Origin: Chelativorans salis
GTDB taxonomy: Bacteria; Pseudomonadota; Alphaproteobacteria; Rhizobiales; Rhizobiaceae
DNA length: 64,000 bases
Reading direction: 5' to 3'
Assembly: GCF_025336525.1 (NCBI RefSeq)
Contig: NZ_JAOCZP010000003.1
Location: 672,038 to 736,037, forward strand
How positions within the stretch are numbered: position 1 is the stretch's first letter; each line of letters begins with the position of its first letter. Below, one piece after another: positions 25,756-35,295 of the stretch. The notes beneath the pieces were generated by a model. That model was given only the letters and a program-made list of their open reading frames with translations. It ran no database searches and had not been told where the DNA came from. The position numbers and the translations under genes are program-made.

Positions 25756-28401
25756 ATGCGCACCGATACCGGCCAAGCGTTCCGTCTCGAAGACTACCGC
25801 CAGAGTGACTACCTCATTCCCGAGTTGGAGATGATCTTCCGGCTGGACCCGGAAAAGACGCTGGTGACGACAAAGCTCCTCATCGAGCGGCGCGACGGCG
25901 TGGCGGCGGACGTACCACTGGTGCTCGATGGCGACGGGCTGAAGCTGGAGAAGCTCTTGATCGACGGGGGAGCCGTCGAGCACAACGACCACGAGGCGAC
26001 GGCGGATAGCCTGACGATCACCCGGCTGCCGCGGCAATCCCGCTTCGAGGTGACTATCGTCACGCGCCTTGCGCCGGCGCAGAACAAGGCGCTGATGGGC
26101 CTTTACGTGTCAAACGGCGTCTACTGCACACAGTGCGAGGCGGAGGGCTTCCGCCGCATCAGCTATTTCCTCGACAGGCCGGACGTCCTGAGCACCTACC
26201 GCGTGCGCATCGAGGCACGGGAGAAGGAAGCGCCGCTCCTGCTTTCGAACGGGAATCCCGCCGAAAGCGGGGCGCTGGAAGACGGCTGGCACTACGCGGT
26301 CTGGCACGACCCCTTTCCCAAGCCCTCCTATCTCTTTGCGCTGGTGGCCGGGGACCTGAGCGCGGTGCGCGACCGTTTCGTCACCATGTCGGGCCGCGGT
26401 GTCGACCTTGCCATCTATGTTGAGCACGGCAAGGAGGCGCGCGCGGCTTATGCGATGGATGCACTGAAGCGCTCCATGCGCTGGGATGAAGAGCGCTTCG
26501 GGCGCGAATACGACCTCGACGTCTTCAACATCGTCGCCGTCTCCGATTTCAACATGGGCGCGATGGAGAACAAGGGACTCAACGTCTTCAATGACAAATA
26601 CGTGCTGGCCGACCCGGAGACCGCAACTGACGCGGACTTCGCCAATATCGAGGCCATCATCGCGCACGAGTATTTCCACAATTGGACAGGCAACAGAATC
26701 ACTTGCCGCGATTGGTTCCAGCTTTGCTTGAAGGAGGGGCTGACAGTCTATCGCGACCACGAATTCTCCGCCGACCAGCGCTCGCGCGCGGTCAAGCGCA
26801 TCAGTGAGGTGCGCACCTTGCGCGCGCATCAGTTCCCCGAGGATCAGGGACCGCTGGCGCATCCGGTGCGCCCGCGCCGCTACCGCGAGATCAACAATTT
26901 CTACACAGCCACCGTCTATGAGAAGGGTTCCGAAGTGGTGCGCATGATCCGCACCATCCTTGGTGCGGACACCTTCCGTGCCGGCATGGACCTCTATTTC
27001 GAACGCCACGACGGCCAAGCCGTCACCATCGAGGATTTTGTCGCCTGCTTCGAAAAGGCGTCGGGCAAAGACCTCACGCAGTTCGCGCTCTGGTACCACC
27101 AGGCGGGCACGCCGAATGTTACCGTCGCCACGAGCTACGACGCTCGCGCCAGAGAATACACGCTGGAGGTCGAGCAGTCGGTACCGCCAACACCGTCCGA
27201 GGCGCGCAAGCGGCTGATGCATATTCCCCTCGCCTTCGGCCTCGTCGGCCCGGACGGGCAGGATATGGCGTATGACGGCGTCGAGGGCGCGGAGGTGGAA
27301 GACGGCGTCATCCACCTCAGGAAGCGTCGCCACATCGTCCGCTTCAAGGGTGTTCAGGCGCGGCCTGTAGCCTCGCTCAACCGCGGCTTTTCCGCTCCAA
27401 TCACGCTGTCTCTGGTGATGCGCCAGAAAGACCGCCTGTTCCTTGCCTGCCACGACAACGACCTGTTTTCACGCTGGGAGGCACTCAATACGCTCTTCAC
27501 CGAGGCGCTGATCGATGCTTCGACGCGCGTCCGCGGCGGCAAGAGCGCCGACTTTGACACGACGCTGCTCGGCTACCCGGCGGAGATTGCGGCGGACGAG
27601 GGCCTGGAGGCTGCTTACCGGGCACTGGCGCTGACGCTGCCCGCAGAGGCCGACATCGCCCGTGAAATCGGCAGCAACATCGATCCCGACGCCATCGGCA
27701 GGGCAAGGGAGGCGCTGCGGAAGGCGATCGCGCGGGAGGCGCAGGAGACGTTTGCACGGGTCTACAGAGACTTGGGAGACGACGGCCCCTTCAGCCCTGA
27801 CGCCAAAAGCGCCGGTCGGCGGGCGCTACGCAACGTTCTCCTCGAATACATGGCCGCGGGCTCCGGCGATCCGGCATCCGCCGTGCGGCAATTCGAGACC
27901 GCGAGCAGCATGGCAGACCGGGCAGCCGCCCTTTCGGTGTTGGCGCACCAGTTTCCGGGCGGCGATGCGGCCCGTGCGGCGCTTGCCGCCTTCGAGGAGC
28001 GCTACCGCGACAATCCGCTGGTGCTCGACAAGTGGTTCATCGTGCAGGCAACCACGCCCGGCGGGAAGACCGTCGATCTGGTGCGGGAGCTGATGGAGCA
28101 TCCCGCCTTCTCGCTCACCAATCCCAACCGCGTGCGCTCTCTTATCGGCACCTTCGCCTCGAGCAACCAGACCGGCTTTCACCGCTCCGACGGCGAGGGC
28201 TACCGTTTCCTGGCCGACGCGGTGCTGGCGGTGGAGAAGCACAACCCGCAGGTGGCAGCGCGCCTCGCCGTCGCCTTCCGCTCCTGGCGCTCGCTGGAAA
28301 AGGGCCGGCAGGAGGAGGCGCGCAAGGCACTCGCCCGCATCGCCGGCGAAAAGGAGCTTTCGCGCGATCTGCGCGATATCGTCGAGCGGACGCTGGCTTA
28401 G
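25756..28401 (+). CDS. pepN: Aminopeptidase N (M1 family)
   Basis: An 881-residue zinc aminopeptidase that removes N-terminal residues from peptides, mainly in the cytoplasm. The substrate-binding motif GAMEN is at 268-272; the zinc motif HEYFHNWTGNRITC begins at 304, with the second zinc ligand in LKEGLT at E327. The catalytic tyrosine region (TATVYEKGSEVVRM) follows. Length and the later Ig-like and C-terminal superhelical domains are those of the E. coli PepN type. The start at 25756 is the first ATG, MRTDTGQAFRLEDYRQSDYL. It is divergent from the CoxL-like gene. Confidence 0.95.
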   Translation: MRTDTGQAFRLEDYRQSDYLIPELEMIFRLDPEKTLVTTKLLIERRDGVAADVPLVLDGDGLKLEKLLIDGGAVEHNDHEATADSLTITRLPRQSRFEVTIVTRLAPAQNKALMGLYVSNGVYCTQCEAEGFRRISYFLDRPDVLSTYRVRIEAREKEAPLLLSNGNPAESGALEDGWHYAVWHDPFPKPSYLFALVAGDLSAVRDRFVTMSGRGVDLAIYVEHGKEARAAYAMDALKRSMRWDEERFGREYDLDVFNIVAVSDFNMGAMENKGLNVFNDKYVLADPETATDADFANIEAIIAHEYFHNWTGNRITCRDWFQLCLKEGLTVYRDHEFSADQRSRAVKRISEVRTLRAHQFPEDQGPLAHPVRPRRYREINNFYTATVYEKGSEVVRMIRTILGADTFRAGMDLYFERHDGQAVTIEDFVACFEKASGKDLTQFALWYHQAGTPNVTVATSYDARAREYTLEVEQSVPPTPSEARKRLMHIPLAFGLVGPDGQDMAYDGVEGAEVEDGVIHLRKRRHIVRFKGVQARPVASLNRGFSAPITLSLVMRQKDRLFLACHDNDLFSRWEALNTLFTEALIDASTRVRGGKSADFDTTLLGYPAEIAADEGLEAAYRALALTLPAEADIAREIGSNIDPDAIGRAREALRKAIAREAQETFARVYRDLGDDGPFSPDAKSAGRRALRNVLLEYMAAGSGDPASAVRQFETASSMADRAAALSVLAHQFPGGDAARAALAAFEERYRDNPLVLDKWFIVQATTPGGKTVDLVRELMEHPAFSLTNPNRVRSLIGTFASSNQTGFHRSDGEGYRFLADAVLAVEKHNPQVAARLAVAFRSWRSLEKGRQEEARKALARIAGEKELSRDLRDIVERTLA

Positions 28402-28493
28402 CTGGCTTAGATTGTAGCCGGAAGCGACGGAGCACCTTCGCGCGCGCCTCTCAATATCCAGCAACTCAATTTTCCCCTGCCCCTCTGGACAAG

Positions 28494-28527
28494 GCGAATC
28501 ACCTCTGATTCTTTATAGGTGATTCGC
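28494..28527. promoter_or_regulatory. Palindrome containing three GANTC (CcrM) sites
   Basis: A perfect 11-base inverted repeat, GCGAATCACCT at 28494-28504 and AGGTGATTCGC at 28517-28527, has a 12-base loop. GAATC occurs at 28496-28500 and GATTC at 28507-28511 and 28521-28525, so three CcrM methylation sites lie within 30 bases. It is 58 bases before the PAS sensor kinase gene, so it is probably a regulatory element of it. Confidence 0.6.
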
Positions 28528-28584
28528 GGGTAGGCGTAGGCGGATCGGTCAAGGGGAAAAAAGAGAAGAGAGGGAGCCCTTCGG

Positions 28585-30912
28585 ATGGCGAAGGCGGACA
28601 CGTGGGCGATGCCCACGGGGGGTATTTTCTCCAGGCGCCGGAACCGCCGCAGGCATGGCATGGGGCTGGCCGGCAATGCCAAGATCATCGCCGCGCCCGC
28701 CTATGAGCGTCTGCTCGCCGTCGAACCCTACTTGCGCCGCTCGATCCCCATCCTCGTCGTCATCTTCCTGCTGGTCATCGCCGCCGCTCGTTTCTTTTCG
28801 ATGATGGCGTGGCGCGAGGACATCGAACGCGACACCAAGACGCTGCTCGGCATGGCTGCAAACAATCTCGCCCAGTCGATGCGGCTCGCCGCGCCGGAAA
28901 GCCTGCCGCAGCCGCATGAGGCGGGCGTGCTCATCGACGAGGTGAGCCGCCAAGGCGATATCGGCGGCGACTGGATCCTGGCGGTGACCGACCGGCAATT
29001 CATCGTCACCGCCGCCTCGCCGCGCGGGCAGAAGATGGCCGGGCAGCCGCTGGACAGCTTCGTGACAGGCGGCCAGCCGCTCTTCCTGTTCGGCGAGCGG
29101 GCCGGCGTACTGGACGTGCGCCTGGACGGCAGGGATTGGTTGGCGGCGGTGGATATCCTGCCCGGCGGGGCGGGTGCCGCGGTAGCGCTTGCCGACCGCG
29201 ATGCAATTTTCGCCGGCTGGCGCCGCTCGGTCTCGCTCAACGTCACGCTCTTCGTGCTGACGGCCGGCGTACTGATGGCCATCCTCTACGCCTATTTCAG
29301 CCAAGCGGCGCGGGCGCTTGCCGCCGACCGCATTTATCTGGAGGCGCATCAGCGCGTCGACTTGGCGCTGGTGCGCGGCAAGTGCGGCCTGTGGGACTGG
29401 GACATGGCGCGCGGCAAGATGTACTGGTCGCGCTCAATGTACGAGATGCTGGGCTATGAGGCGGCGGACGTGATGCTGTCGTTCGGCGACGTGGCGAGCA
29501 TCATCCACCCCGACGACGGCGACCTCTTCACGCTCGCCAACCGCATCGTCTCGCGCGAGATCGACCAGATCGACCAGGTCTTCCGCATGCGCCATGCCGA
29601 TGGCCGGTGGATATGGATGCGTGCGCGAGCACAGGTGGTCGACGCGGATGCCCCGGAAATCCATCTCATCGGCATCGCCGTCGACGTGACCGAGCAGCGG
29701 ACGCTGGTGCAGCAGTCGGAAGCAGCCGACCAGCGCCTGCGCACGGCGATCGAGAACATCACCGAATCCTTCGTCCTGTGGGACGCCGCCGAGCGCCTCG
29801 TCATGTGCAACACCAAGTACCAGCAGGATACGGGCCTCGATCCGAGCGAGATCGTGCCCGGCGTGCGCCGCCAGGACATCGAGAGGCGGATGAACGCAAT
29901 CCGCTCGGAGCGGCGGCTGATGAGCCAGGCAAACCCCGGCGCCGGCGCCACCTTCGAGCGGCAGCTGGCGGACGGGCGCTGGCTGCAGGTGACGGAGCTG
30001 AAGACGCGCGACGGCGGCACGGTCTCGGTCGGCACCGACATCACCCAGCTCAAGCAACACCAGGAAAAGCTGGTCGACAGCGAGCGGCGCCTGATGGCGA
30101 CCATCCACGACCTTTCCGTGGCGCGGCGCGCCGAGCAGGAACGGGGCCATGAGCTCATCGAGCTCAACCGCAAATACATGCGTGAGACAGAGCGCGCCGA
30201 GGCCGCGAACCGGGCGAAATCGGAATTCCTCGCCAATATGTCGCACGAGCTCAGAACCCCGCTCAACGCCATCATCGGATTTTCCGAACTGATGCAGCAG
30301 AGCCTGTTCGGGCCGCTTGGCTCGGAACGCTACAACGAATATGTCGGCGATATCTATTCCAGCGGCACTTACCTCCTCGGCGTCATCAACGACATCCTCG
30401 ACATGTCGAAGATCGAAGCCGGCCAGTTCTCCATCAACCGGGAGAGCATCGACCTTTGTCCGCTCATCCGGGAGACGGTGCGCGTGGTGGCGCTGCAGGC
30501 GGCCAAGAAGGATATCGAAGTGGAGACGGAAATACCCGATTCCATCTCCCTGGTAGCCGACCGCCGTGCCATCAAGCAGATCGTCATCAACCTTCTGTCC
30601 AACGCGGTGAAGTTCACCGGCCAGGGCGGCAAGGTGACGGTCAGGGCGCGCAAGGTCTCCGGCGCGCTGACGCTGGCGATCGAGGATACGGGCTGCGGCA
30701 TACCGCGCGGCGCGCTGGAGAAGCTCGGACGGCCGTTCGAGCAGGTGCAGAACCAGTTCTCCAAGAACCATGCCGGCTCGGGCCTCGGGCTCGCCATCTC
30801 GCGCTCGCTCACGGAGCTGCACGGCGGTGCGCTGAAGATCCGCTCCAAGGAAGGCGTCGGCACCATCGTGTGCGTGCGCATTCCCGTCTTGGAGCAGGCC
30901 AAGGCGGCTTAG
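28585..30912 (+). CDS. PAS-domain sensor histidine kinase, PleC/DivJ-type
   Basis: A 775-residue hybrid-free histidine kinase. Two membrane segments, about residues 54-74 and 217-238, flank a periplasmic domain; two PAS domains follow (about 255-375 with the PAC end WIWMRARAQVVDADAPEIHLIG, and about 385-495). The phospho-acceptor segment FLANMSHELRTPLNAIIGFS and the N, G1 (EDTGCGIPRGALEK) and G2 (GSGLGLAISRSL) boxes are intact. The core resembles the alphaproteobacterial PleC/DivJ/PdhS kinases that set DivK phosphorylation. Position next to the hydrolase and glnE matches the place of PleC in Sinorhizobium as I recall it. The upstream GANTC cluster fits cell-cycle control. The start at ATG 28585 is likely; ATG 28660 is possible. 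Confidence 0.85.
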   Translation: MAKADTWAMPTGGIFSRRRNRRRHGMGLAGNAKIIAAPAYERLLAVEPYLRRSIPILVVIFLLVIAAARFFSMMAWREDIERDTKTLLGMAANNLAQSMRLAAPESLPQPHEAGVLIDEVSRQGDIGGDWILAVTDRQFIVTAASPRGQKMAGQPLDSFVTGGQPLFLFGERAGVLDVRLDGRDWLAAVDILPGGAGAAVALADRDAIFAGWRRSVSLNVTLFVLTAGVLMAILYAYFSQAARALAADRIYLEAHQRVDLALVRGKCGLWDWDMARGKMYWSRSMYEMLGYEAADVMLSFGDVASIIHPDDGDLFTLANRIVSREIDQIDQVFRMRHADGRWIWMRARAQVVDADAPEIHLIGIAVDVTEQRTLVQQSEAADQRLRTAIENITESFVLWDAAERLVMCNTKYQQDTGLDPSEIVPGVRRQDIERRMNAIRSERRLMSQANPGAGATFERQLADGRWLQVTELKTRDGGTVSVGTDITQLKQHQEKLVDSERRLMATIHDLSVARRAEQERGHELIELNRKYMRETERAEAANRAKSEFLANMSHELRTPLNAIIGFSELMQQSLFGPLGSERYNEYVGDIYSSGTYLLGVINDILDMSKIEAGQFSINRESIDLCPLIRETVRVVALQAAKKDIEVETEIPDSISLVADRRAIKQIVINLLSNAVKFTGQGGKVTVRARKVSGALTLAIEDTGCGIPRGALEKLGRPFEQVQNQFSKNHAGSGLGLAISRSLTELHGGALKIRSKEGVGTIVCVRIPVLEQAKAA

Positions 30913-30930
30913 AATCCATGCATCCTGCTT

Positions 30931-30946
30931 AAATCGGGATCGATTT
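30931..30946. repeat. Short palindrome AAATCG-GGAT-CGATTT
   Basis: A perfect inverted repeat downstream of the sensor kinase, in the 127-base gap before the serine hydrolase gene. GGATCGATTTTC, its right half, also occurs near 7738 upstream of the acetyltransferase gene. It may be a small dispersed element or part of a termination structure; there is no U run. Confidence 0.35.
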
Positions 30947-31038
30947 TCGGGCCGATGCTGTAAACCAAGCTTTGCCGCATTCGGCTGCTTATCTCCGCCG
31001 ACTGCTCCTTCACGCGATCCTATGGAGGACTCAGTCGG

Positions 31039-32223
31039 ATGCGCACCTTATTCACCCTCGCCGCCATTTCGGGCCTGCTCACCTTCCCGGCAGCCGCCGG
31101 TGCACAGGAGCCCGCGGACCCGAAAACCGTACTGAAGCGCCTGTTCGAGGCGCCGGAGTTGGAGACGGAATGGTTCGCGCCGAATTTCCTGGCGCAGATA
31201 CCGGCCGCTCAAATAGTCGGCGTCGTCGAAGATCTGGAAAAGCAGTACGGCTCGCTTCAATCGATCTCCGGCGAAGGGCAGCGCTTCACCATCACGCTTG
31301 AGCGAGCGAAGATACCGACCCGCCTCGTGCTTGACGCCGAAGGACGTATCGCCGGGCTCCTGTTCGAACCGGCGGTGGCCGCCGGGGCGTTGGCCGAACA
31401 GGTGGACGCCATTACCGGCCTTCCAGGCCGCACAGCTCTGCTCGTCCTGAGCAACGGCGAGGAACGGGCCGCGCACAACGCCGATGTGCCGCTGGCGGTA
31501 GGCTCGGCGGCCAAGCTTGCCGTTCTGAAGGCGGTCGCCGACGCAGTTTCAGACGAGCGCCTGGAATGGGATCAGGTGGTTCCGCTCGACTCAGAATGGC
31601 GTTCGCTGCCCTCGGGCATCCTGCAGGATTGGCCGGACGGAACGCCGCTCACCGTCGCCACGCTCGCCAACCTGATGATCTCCATCAGCGACAACACGGC
31701 GACGGACGCGCTGATCAAGCTTGTCGGGCGCGAGGCGGTCGAGGCCGTAACACCGCGCAATACGCCGTTCCTTACCACGCGGGAACTCTTCACGCTGAAG
31801 GCAGATGGCAACGAGGAATGGCGCTCGGCGTGGATTGCTGGAGACGAGGAGGCGCGGCGAGACCTCCTCGAGCAGATCGCCTCGGCGCCGCTTCCGGGAG
31901 AGGATGCGCTTTCGACCGGACCGACCATCGAAATCGAATGGTTTCTCTCGGGCCGTGAGCTCTGCACCCTGATGAAGGAGGTCGCCGACCTCCCCGCGCT
32001 TCACATCAATCCGGGGCTCGCGGCATCGAAGGACTGGAGGGAGATCGCCTACAAGGGCGGCTCGGAGACGGGCGTCCTCAACTACACGACCTGGCTGGAA
32101 GACGCCGAGGGAACCAGCCATTGCGTCGTCGCAACGTGGAACAACGGCAATGCCGCGATCGAGGAGCGGCAGCTGGTATCGAGCTATCGGGGGATACTGG
32201 GAGCATTGCGGGAAGGAGAGTGA
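31039..32223 (+). CDS. Class A beta-lactamase-like serine hydrolase (ORF12-like)
   Basis: A 394-residue secreted protein (signal peptide residues 1-22, MRTLFTLAAISGLL to AGA). Residues about 25-130 form an N-terminal domain with FLAQIPAAQIVGVV, resembling the N-terminal domain of ORF12 of the clavulanic-acid cluster. Next is a serine hydrolase domain with all three penicillin-binding motifs: SxxK as GSAAKLAVL, SDN in ISDNTATDAL and KGG in AYKGGSETGV. The omega-loop glutamate may be in TTRELF. Such proteins are rarely proven beta-lactamases; an esterase or peptidoglycan-related role is equally possible. It lies between the sensor kinase and glnE (convergent with the latter). Confidence 0.8.
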   Translation: MRTLFTLAAISGLLTFPAAAGAQEPADPKTVLKRLFEAPELETEWFAPNFLAQIPAAQIVGVVEDLEKQYGSLQSISGEGQRFTITLERAKIPTRLVLDAEGRIAGLLFEPAVAAGALAEQVDAITGLPGRTALLVLSNGEERAAHNADVPLAVGSAAKLAVLKAVADAVSDERLEWDQVVPLDSEWRSLPSGILQDWPDGTPLTVATLANLMISISDNTATDALIKLVGREAVEAVTPRNTPFLTTRELFTLKADGNEEWRSAWIAGDEEARRDLLEQIASAPLPGEDALSTGPTIEIEWFLSGRELCTLMKEVADLPALHINPGLAASKDWREIAYKGGSETGVLNYTTWLEDAEGTSHCVVATWNNGNAAIEERQLVSSYRGILGALREGE

Positions 32224-32250
32224 GGCGGTCGGCGCGGTGGGAGGTGGGCT

Positions 32251-35217
32251 CTACCCTTTCCTGCGCAACAGCCGGTCGAAATGCCCCCTCACCCGCCGCG
32301 CGGTCTCCGCGATATGCGCCTCCAGCACGCCGAGATCCGGCAGGTCGGCGCCACGCAGGAGGATGTCCGCCAGGCCCGGGGGCACGTCGTCGGGGTCGAG
32401 CGGACCGGTGAGGCACAGGCGGATCACCTGGGTGAGCATCATGTAGAGCCGGTGCGCCTCCGCAAGCTCCGTGCGCGTCTGCTCGTCGGCCAAGTCTGGC
32501 GCGAGGTGTGAAAGGATATCGCCGGTGCCGGTGGGCGGCGGTTCGCTCGCGCAGCGGCCGGAGAGTGCAGCAATCTGGGCGATGAATTCCAGGTCGATGA
32601 TGCCGCCGGGAATGAGCTTGAGGTCCCAGGTGTCCCGGGGCGGTTTCTCTTCTTCGATGAGGTCGCGCATCTTCACCGCATCGTGCGCCAACGTCTTGTA
32701 GGTACGCGTCAGAGAGAGGATCGCCTCCACCTCCGCCCGCGCCTCCTCGCAGAGCGTCTCGTCGCCGGCCATCGGGCGCGCCCGCGTCAGTGCCATGTGC
32801 TCCCAGGTCCAGGCGTCCTTGCGCTGGTATTTACGGAAGGCGTCGATGTGCGTGGCAACCGGCCCCTTGTTGCCCGAGGGGCGTAGCCTGAGATCCAGCT
32901 CGTAGAGAACGCCTTCGGCGGTGGGGGCGGAGACGGCGGCGATCAGACGCTGGGTGAGGCGGGCGTAGTAGTGCGAGGGTGCCAGCGGCTTGCGGCCGTC
33001 GGATTCCTCCGCATCCGGAGCATGGTCGTAAAGCAGGATCAGATCGACGTCGGAGCCGGCCGTCAGCTCGCGGCTGCCGAGCTTGCCCATGCCGAGGATC
33101 GCCGCCCGTCCGCCGGGCACCCGGCCGTGGGTGAGTGCGAATTCCTCCTCTACCGCCTCCAAGGCGGCACCGATGGTGAGGTCGGCGAGGTCGGAGAAGG
33201 CCTTGCCGGCGCGCACGGCATCGATGCTTCCAGTGAGCAGGCGGATGCCGATGAGGAACTTCTGCTCGGCGGCGAAGATGCGCAGCCGGTCGAGCACCTC
33301 CTCGTAGACGCGCGCCGCCTCCAGGAACGATTCCAGCCTTTGCGCCAGATAGGCCCGGTTGGGGAGTTCTGACAGCAATGCCGGATCGAGAAGCCCGTCG
33401 AAAACGTGCGGGCGGCGCGTGATGACCGCGGCCAGCCGCGGGGCAGCGCCCATGATCGTGGCGAGCAGCTCCAGAAGACGCGGGTTCGACTGCAGGAGCG
33501 AGAAGAGCTGGATGCCGGCCGGCAGGCCCGACAGGAACTGGTCGAAACGAAGGAGCGCTTCGTCCGCACGGCGCGTGCTGCCGAAGGCCTCAAGCAGCGC
33601 CGGCGTCAATTCGGTCAGCCGCTCGCGCGCTTCCGCCGACCGGGTGGCGCGGTAGCGGCCGAAATGCCAGCCGCGGATGACGCGGCAGATGTCGCTCGCC
33701 CGCTCGAAGCCGAGCTCGGTAAGTGTCTGCAGGGTGCCGGGGTCGTCGACATCGCCCGTGAAGACCAGGTTGCCGACCCCGCGCGAAAGCTCCGGCGCGG
33801 TCTCAAAGAGCGCGGCGTAGTGCCGTTCCACCGTTTTCAGCGCCTCGCGGAAGGCCGCGGCGAAGGCCTCGTCGTCGGCATAGCCGAGCAGAAGGGCGAT
33901 GCGCCGGAGGTCGTCGACATCCTCCGGCAGTGTGTGGGCCTGCTCGTCGGCGATCATCTGGATTGTGTTTTCGACGTCTCGCAGGAACCAGTACTGCTCG
34001 ACCAGCCCCTCGCCGACCTCCGCAGTGATCCATCCATGCTTGGCCAGTTGCCTCAACATGGTGACTGTCTCGCGTCCGCGCAGCTCAGAAAACCGACCGC
34101 CGGCGATGAGCTGCTGGGTTTGCACGAAAAACTCGATCTCGCGGATGCCACCGCGCCCGAGCTTGACGTTGTGGCCGAGCACGGCGACCTCGCCGTGGCC
34201 CTTGTGGGCATGGATCTGCCGCTTGATGGAGTGCACGTCGGCGATCGCCGCATAGTCGAGGTATTTGCGCCAGACATAGGGCTGCAATTCGCGCAGGAAG
34301 GCCCCGCCCGCCTTGCGATCGCCGGCGATGGCGCGCGCCTTTATCATCGCCGCGCGCTCCCAGTTCTGGCCGCGGCTTTCGTAGTAGTTGAGCGCGGCCT
34401 CTATTGGGATCGCCAGCGGCGTCGAGCCGGGATCGGGCCTGAGCCTGAGGTCAGTACGGAAGACGTAGCCGTCCTCGCTGCGGTCCTGCAGGATGCGCAC
34501 CAGCCGCCGCGTCAGGCGCACGAAGAGATCGGTCGCCTCCAGGGGATCGAGGACGGCGGGAGCGTGCGGGTCGAGCAGTACGATGAGATCGATATCGGAC
34601 GAATAGTTGAGTTCGCCGGCGCCGAGCTTGCCCATGGCCAGAACCACCCAACCCGAGCCGACAGCCGGCTTTTCCGGATCCGGCAGTTTCAGCTTGCCCT
34701 GCCGGTGGGCGTCGCGCAGGAGGAAATCAACCGCCGCGCCCACGCAGGCCTCGGCAAGCGCGGAAAGCCGCGCCACGGTGGTGGCGGCGTCGGCTTCGCC
34801 GGCGAGATCACCGAGCCCGATCAGGAAATGGGACTCACGCTTCAGCCGCCTGAGCCCCTTCATCACCGACGCCTCGCTGGCATCCTCGGCGAAGGCCGCC
34901 GCGCCGATGGCCGCGTTCAGGGTGGCCAGCCGGGCATCGAGCTTTTCGTCGAACAGCGCCTCAAGGTTCCGCGGGTCACGGCGGGCGCAGTCACGCAGGT
35001 AGGACGACAGGTCGAACACGGCGCCGAGAAAGGCCGCGAGTGGGCTATGACCGGATAATAGCCGGGCGAGGCGCGGACAGTCTTCCTCGGCGGCAGTTTC
35101 GGCGAGGGAGGCAAGCTCGGCAGCGGCGCTGTCGGCATCGAGCGGGGCGAGCACGCGCACCGGCATGCCGAACCAGGTGGAGCCGTCCTCGCCTTTCAGG
35201 GCAATGTCGCTGGGCAT
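32251..35217 (-). CDS. glnE: Bifunctional glutamine-synthetase adenylyltransferase/deadenylase
   Basis: A 988-residue enzyme that adenylylates (inactivates) and deadenylylates glutamine synthetase according to nitrogen status signalled by PII. Two nucleotidyltransferase-type domains are clear: the N-terminal one with LGAGELNYSSDIDLIVLLD and the C-terminal one with LGSRELTAGSDVDLILLYD; a helical linker containing GRGGIREIEFFVQ joins them. The C-terminal end, MRDLIEEEKP to GGIIDLEFIAQ, is the second metal-site region. The chosen start, ATG 35217, follows AGAGGAGG; the frame extends six codons further only by a TTG. Length and both active sites match GlnE of alphaproteobacteria. Confidence 0.96.
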   Translation of the reverse strand: MPSDIALKGEDGSTWFGMPVRVLAPLDADSAAAELASLAETAAEEDCPRLARLLSGHSPLAAFLGAVFDLSSYLRDCARRDPRNLEALFDEKLDARLATLNAAIGAAAFAEDASEASVMKGLRRLKRESHFLIGLGDLAGEADAATTVARLSALAEACVGAAVDFLLRDAHRQGKLKLPDPEKPAVGSGWVVLAMGKLGAGELNYSSDIDLIVLLDPHAPAVLDPLEATDLFVRLTRRLVRILQDRSEDGYVFRTDLRLRPDPGSTPLAIPIEAALNYYESRGQNWERAAMIKARAIAGDRKAGGAFLRELQPYVWRKYLDYAAIADVHSIKRQIHAHKGHGEVAVLGHNVKLGRGGIREIEFFVQTQQLIAGGRFSELRGRETVTMLRQLAKHGWITAEVGEGLVEQYWFLRDVENTIQMIADEQAHTLPEDVDDLRRIALLLGYADDEAFAAAFREALKTVERHYAALFETAPELSRGVGNLVFTGDVDDPGTLQTLTELGFERASDICRVIRGWHFGRYRATRSAEARERLTELTPALLEAFGSTRRADEALLRFDQFLSGLPAGIQLFSLLQSNPRLLELLATIMGAAPRLAAVITRRPHVFDGLLDPALLSELPNRAYLAQRLESFLEAARVYEEVLDRLRIFAAEQKFLIGIRLLTGSIDAVRAGKAFSDLADLTIGAALEAVEEEFALTHGRVPGGRAAILGMGKLGSRELTAGSDVDLILLYDHAPDAEESDGRKPLAPSHYYARLTQRLIAAVSAPTAEGVLYELDLRLRPSGNKGPVATHIDAFRKYQRKDAWTWEHMALTRARPMAGDETLCEEARAEVEAILSLTRTYKTLAHDAVKMRDLIEEEKPPRDTWDLKLIPGGIIDLEFIAQIAALSGRCASEPPPTGTGDILSHLAPDLADEQTRTELAEAHRLYMMLTQVIRLCLTGPLDPDDVPPGLADILLRGADLPDLGVLEAHIAETARRVRGHFDRLLRRKG

Positions 35218-35295
35218 GAGCCTCCTCTTCTGCAAGCCGGCGCGCGGCAGTCTCGTCCTGCCTTCCCGTGAAGGGGACGGGGGTCGTCGACCTTT

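Noticed and set aside
33406..35058. 550-residue open frame on the plus strand
   Set aside because: It is antisense to glnE, whose motifs are intact; the composition is that of a GC-rich shadow frame.
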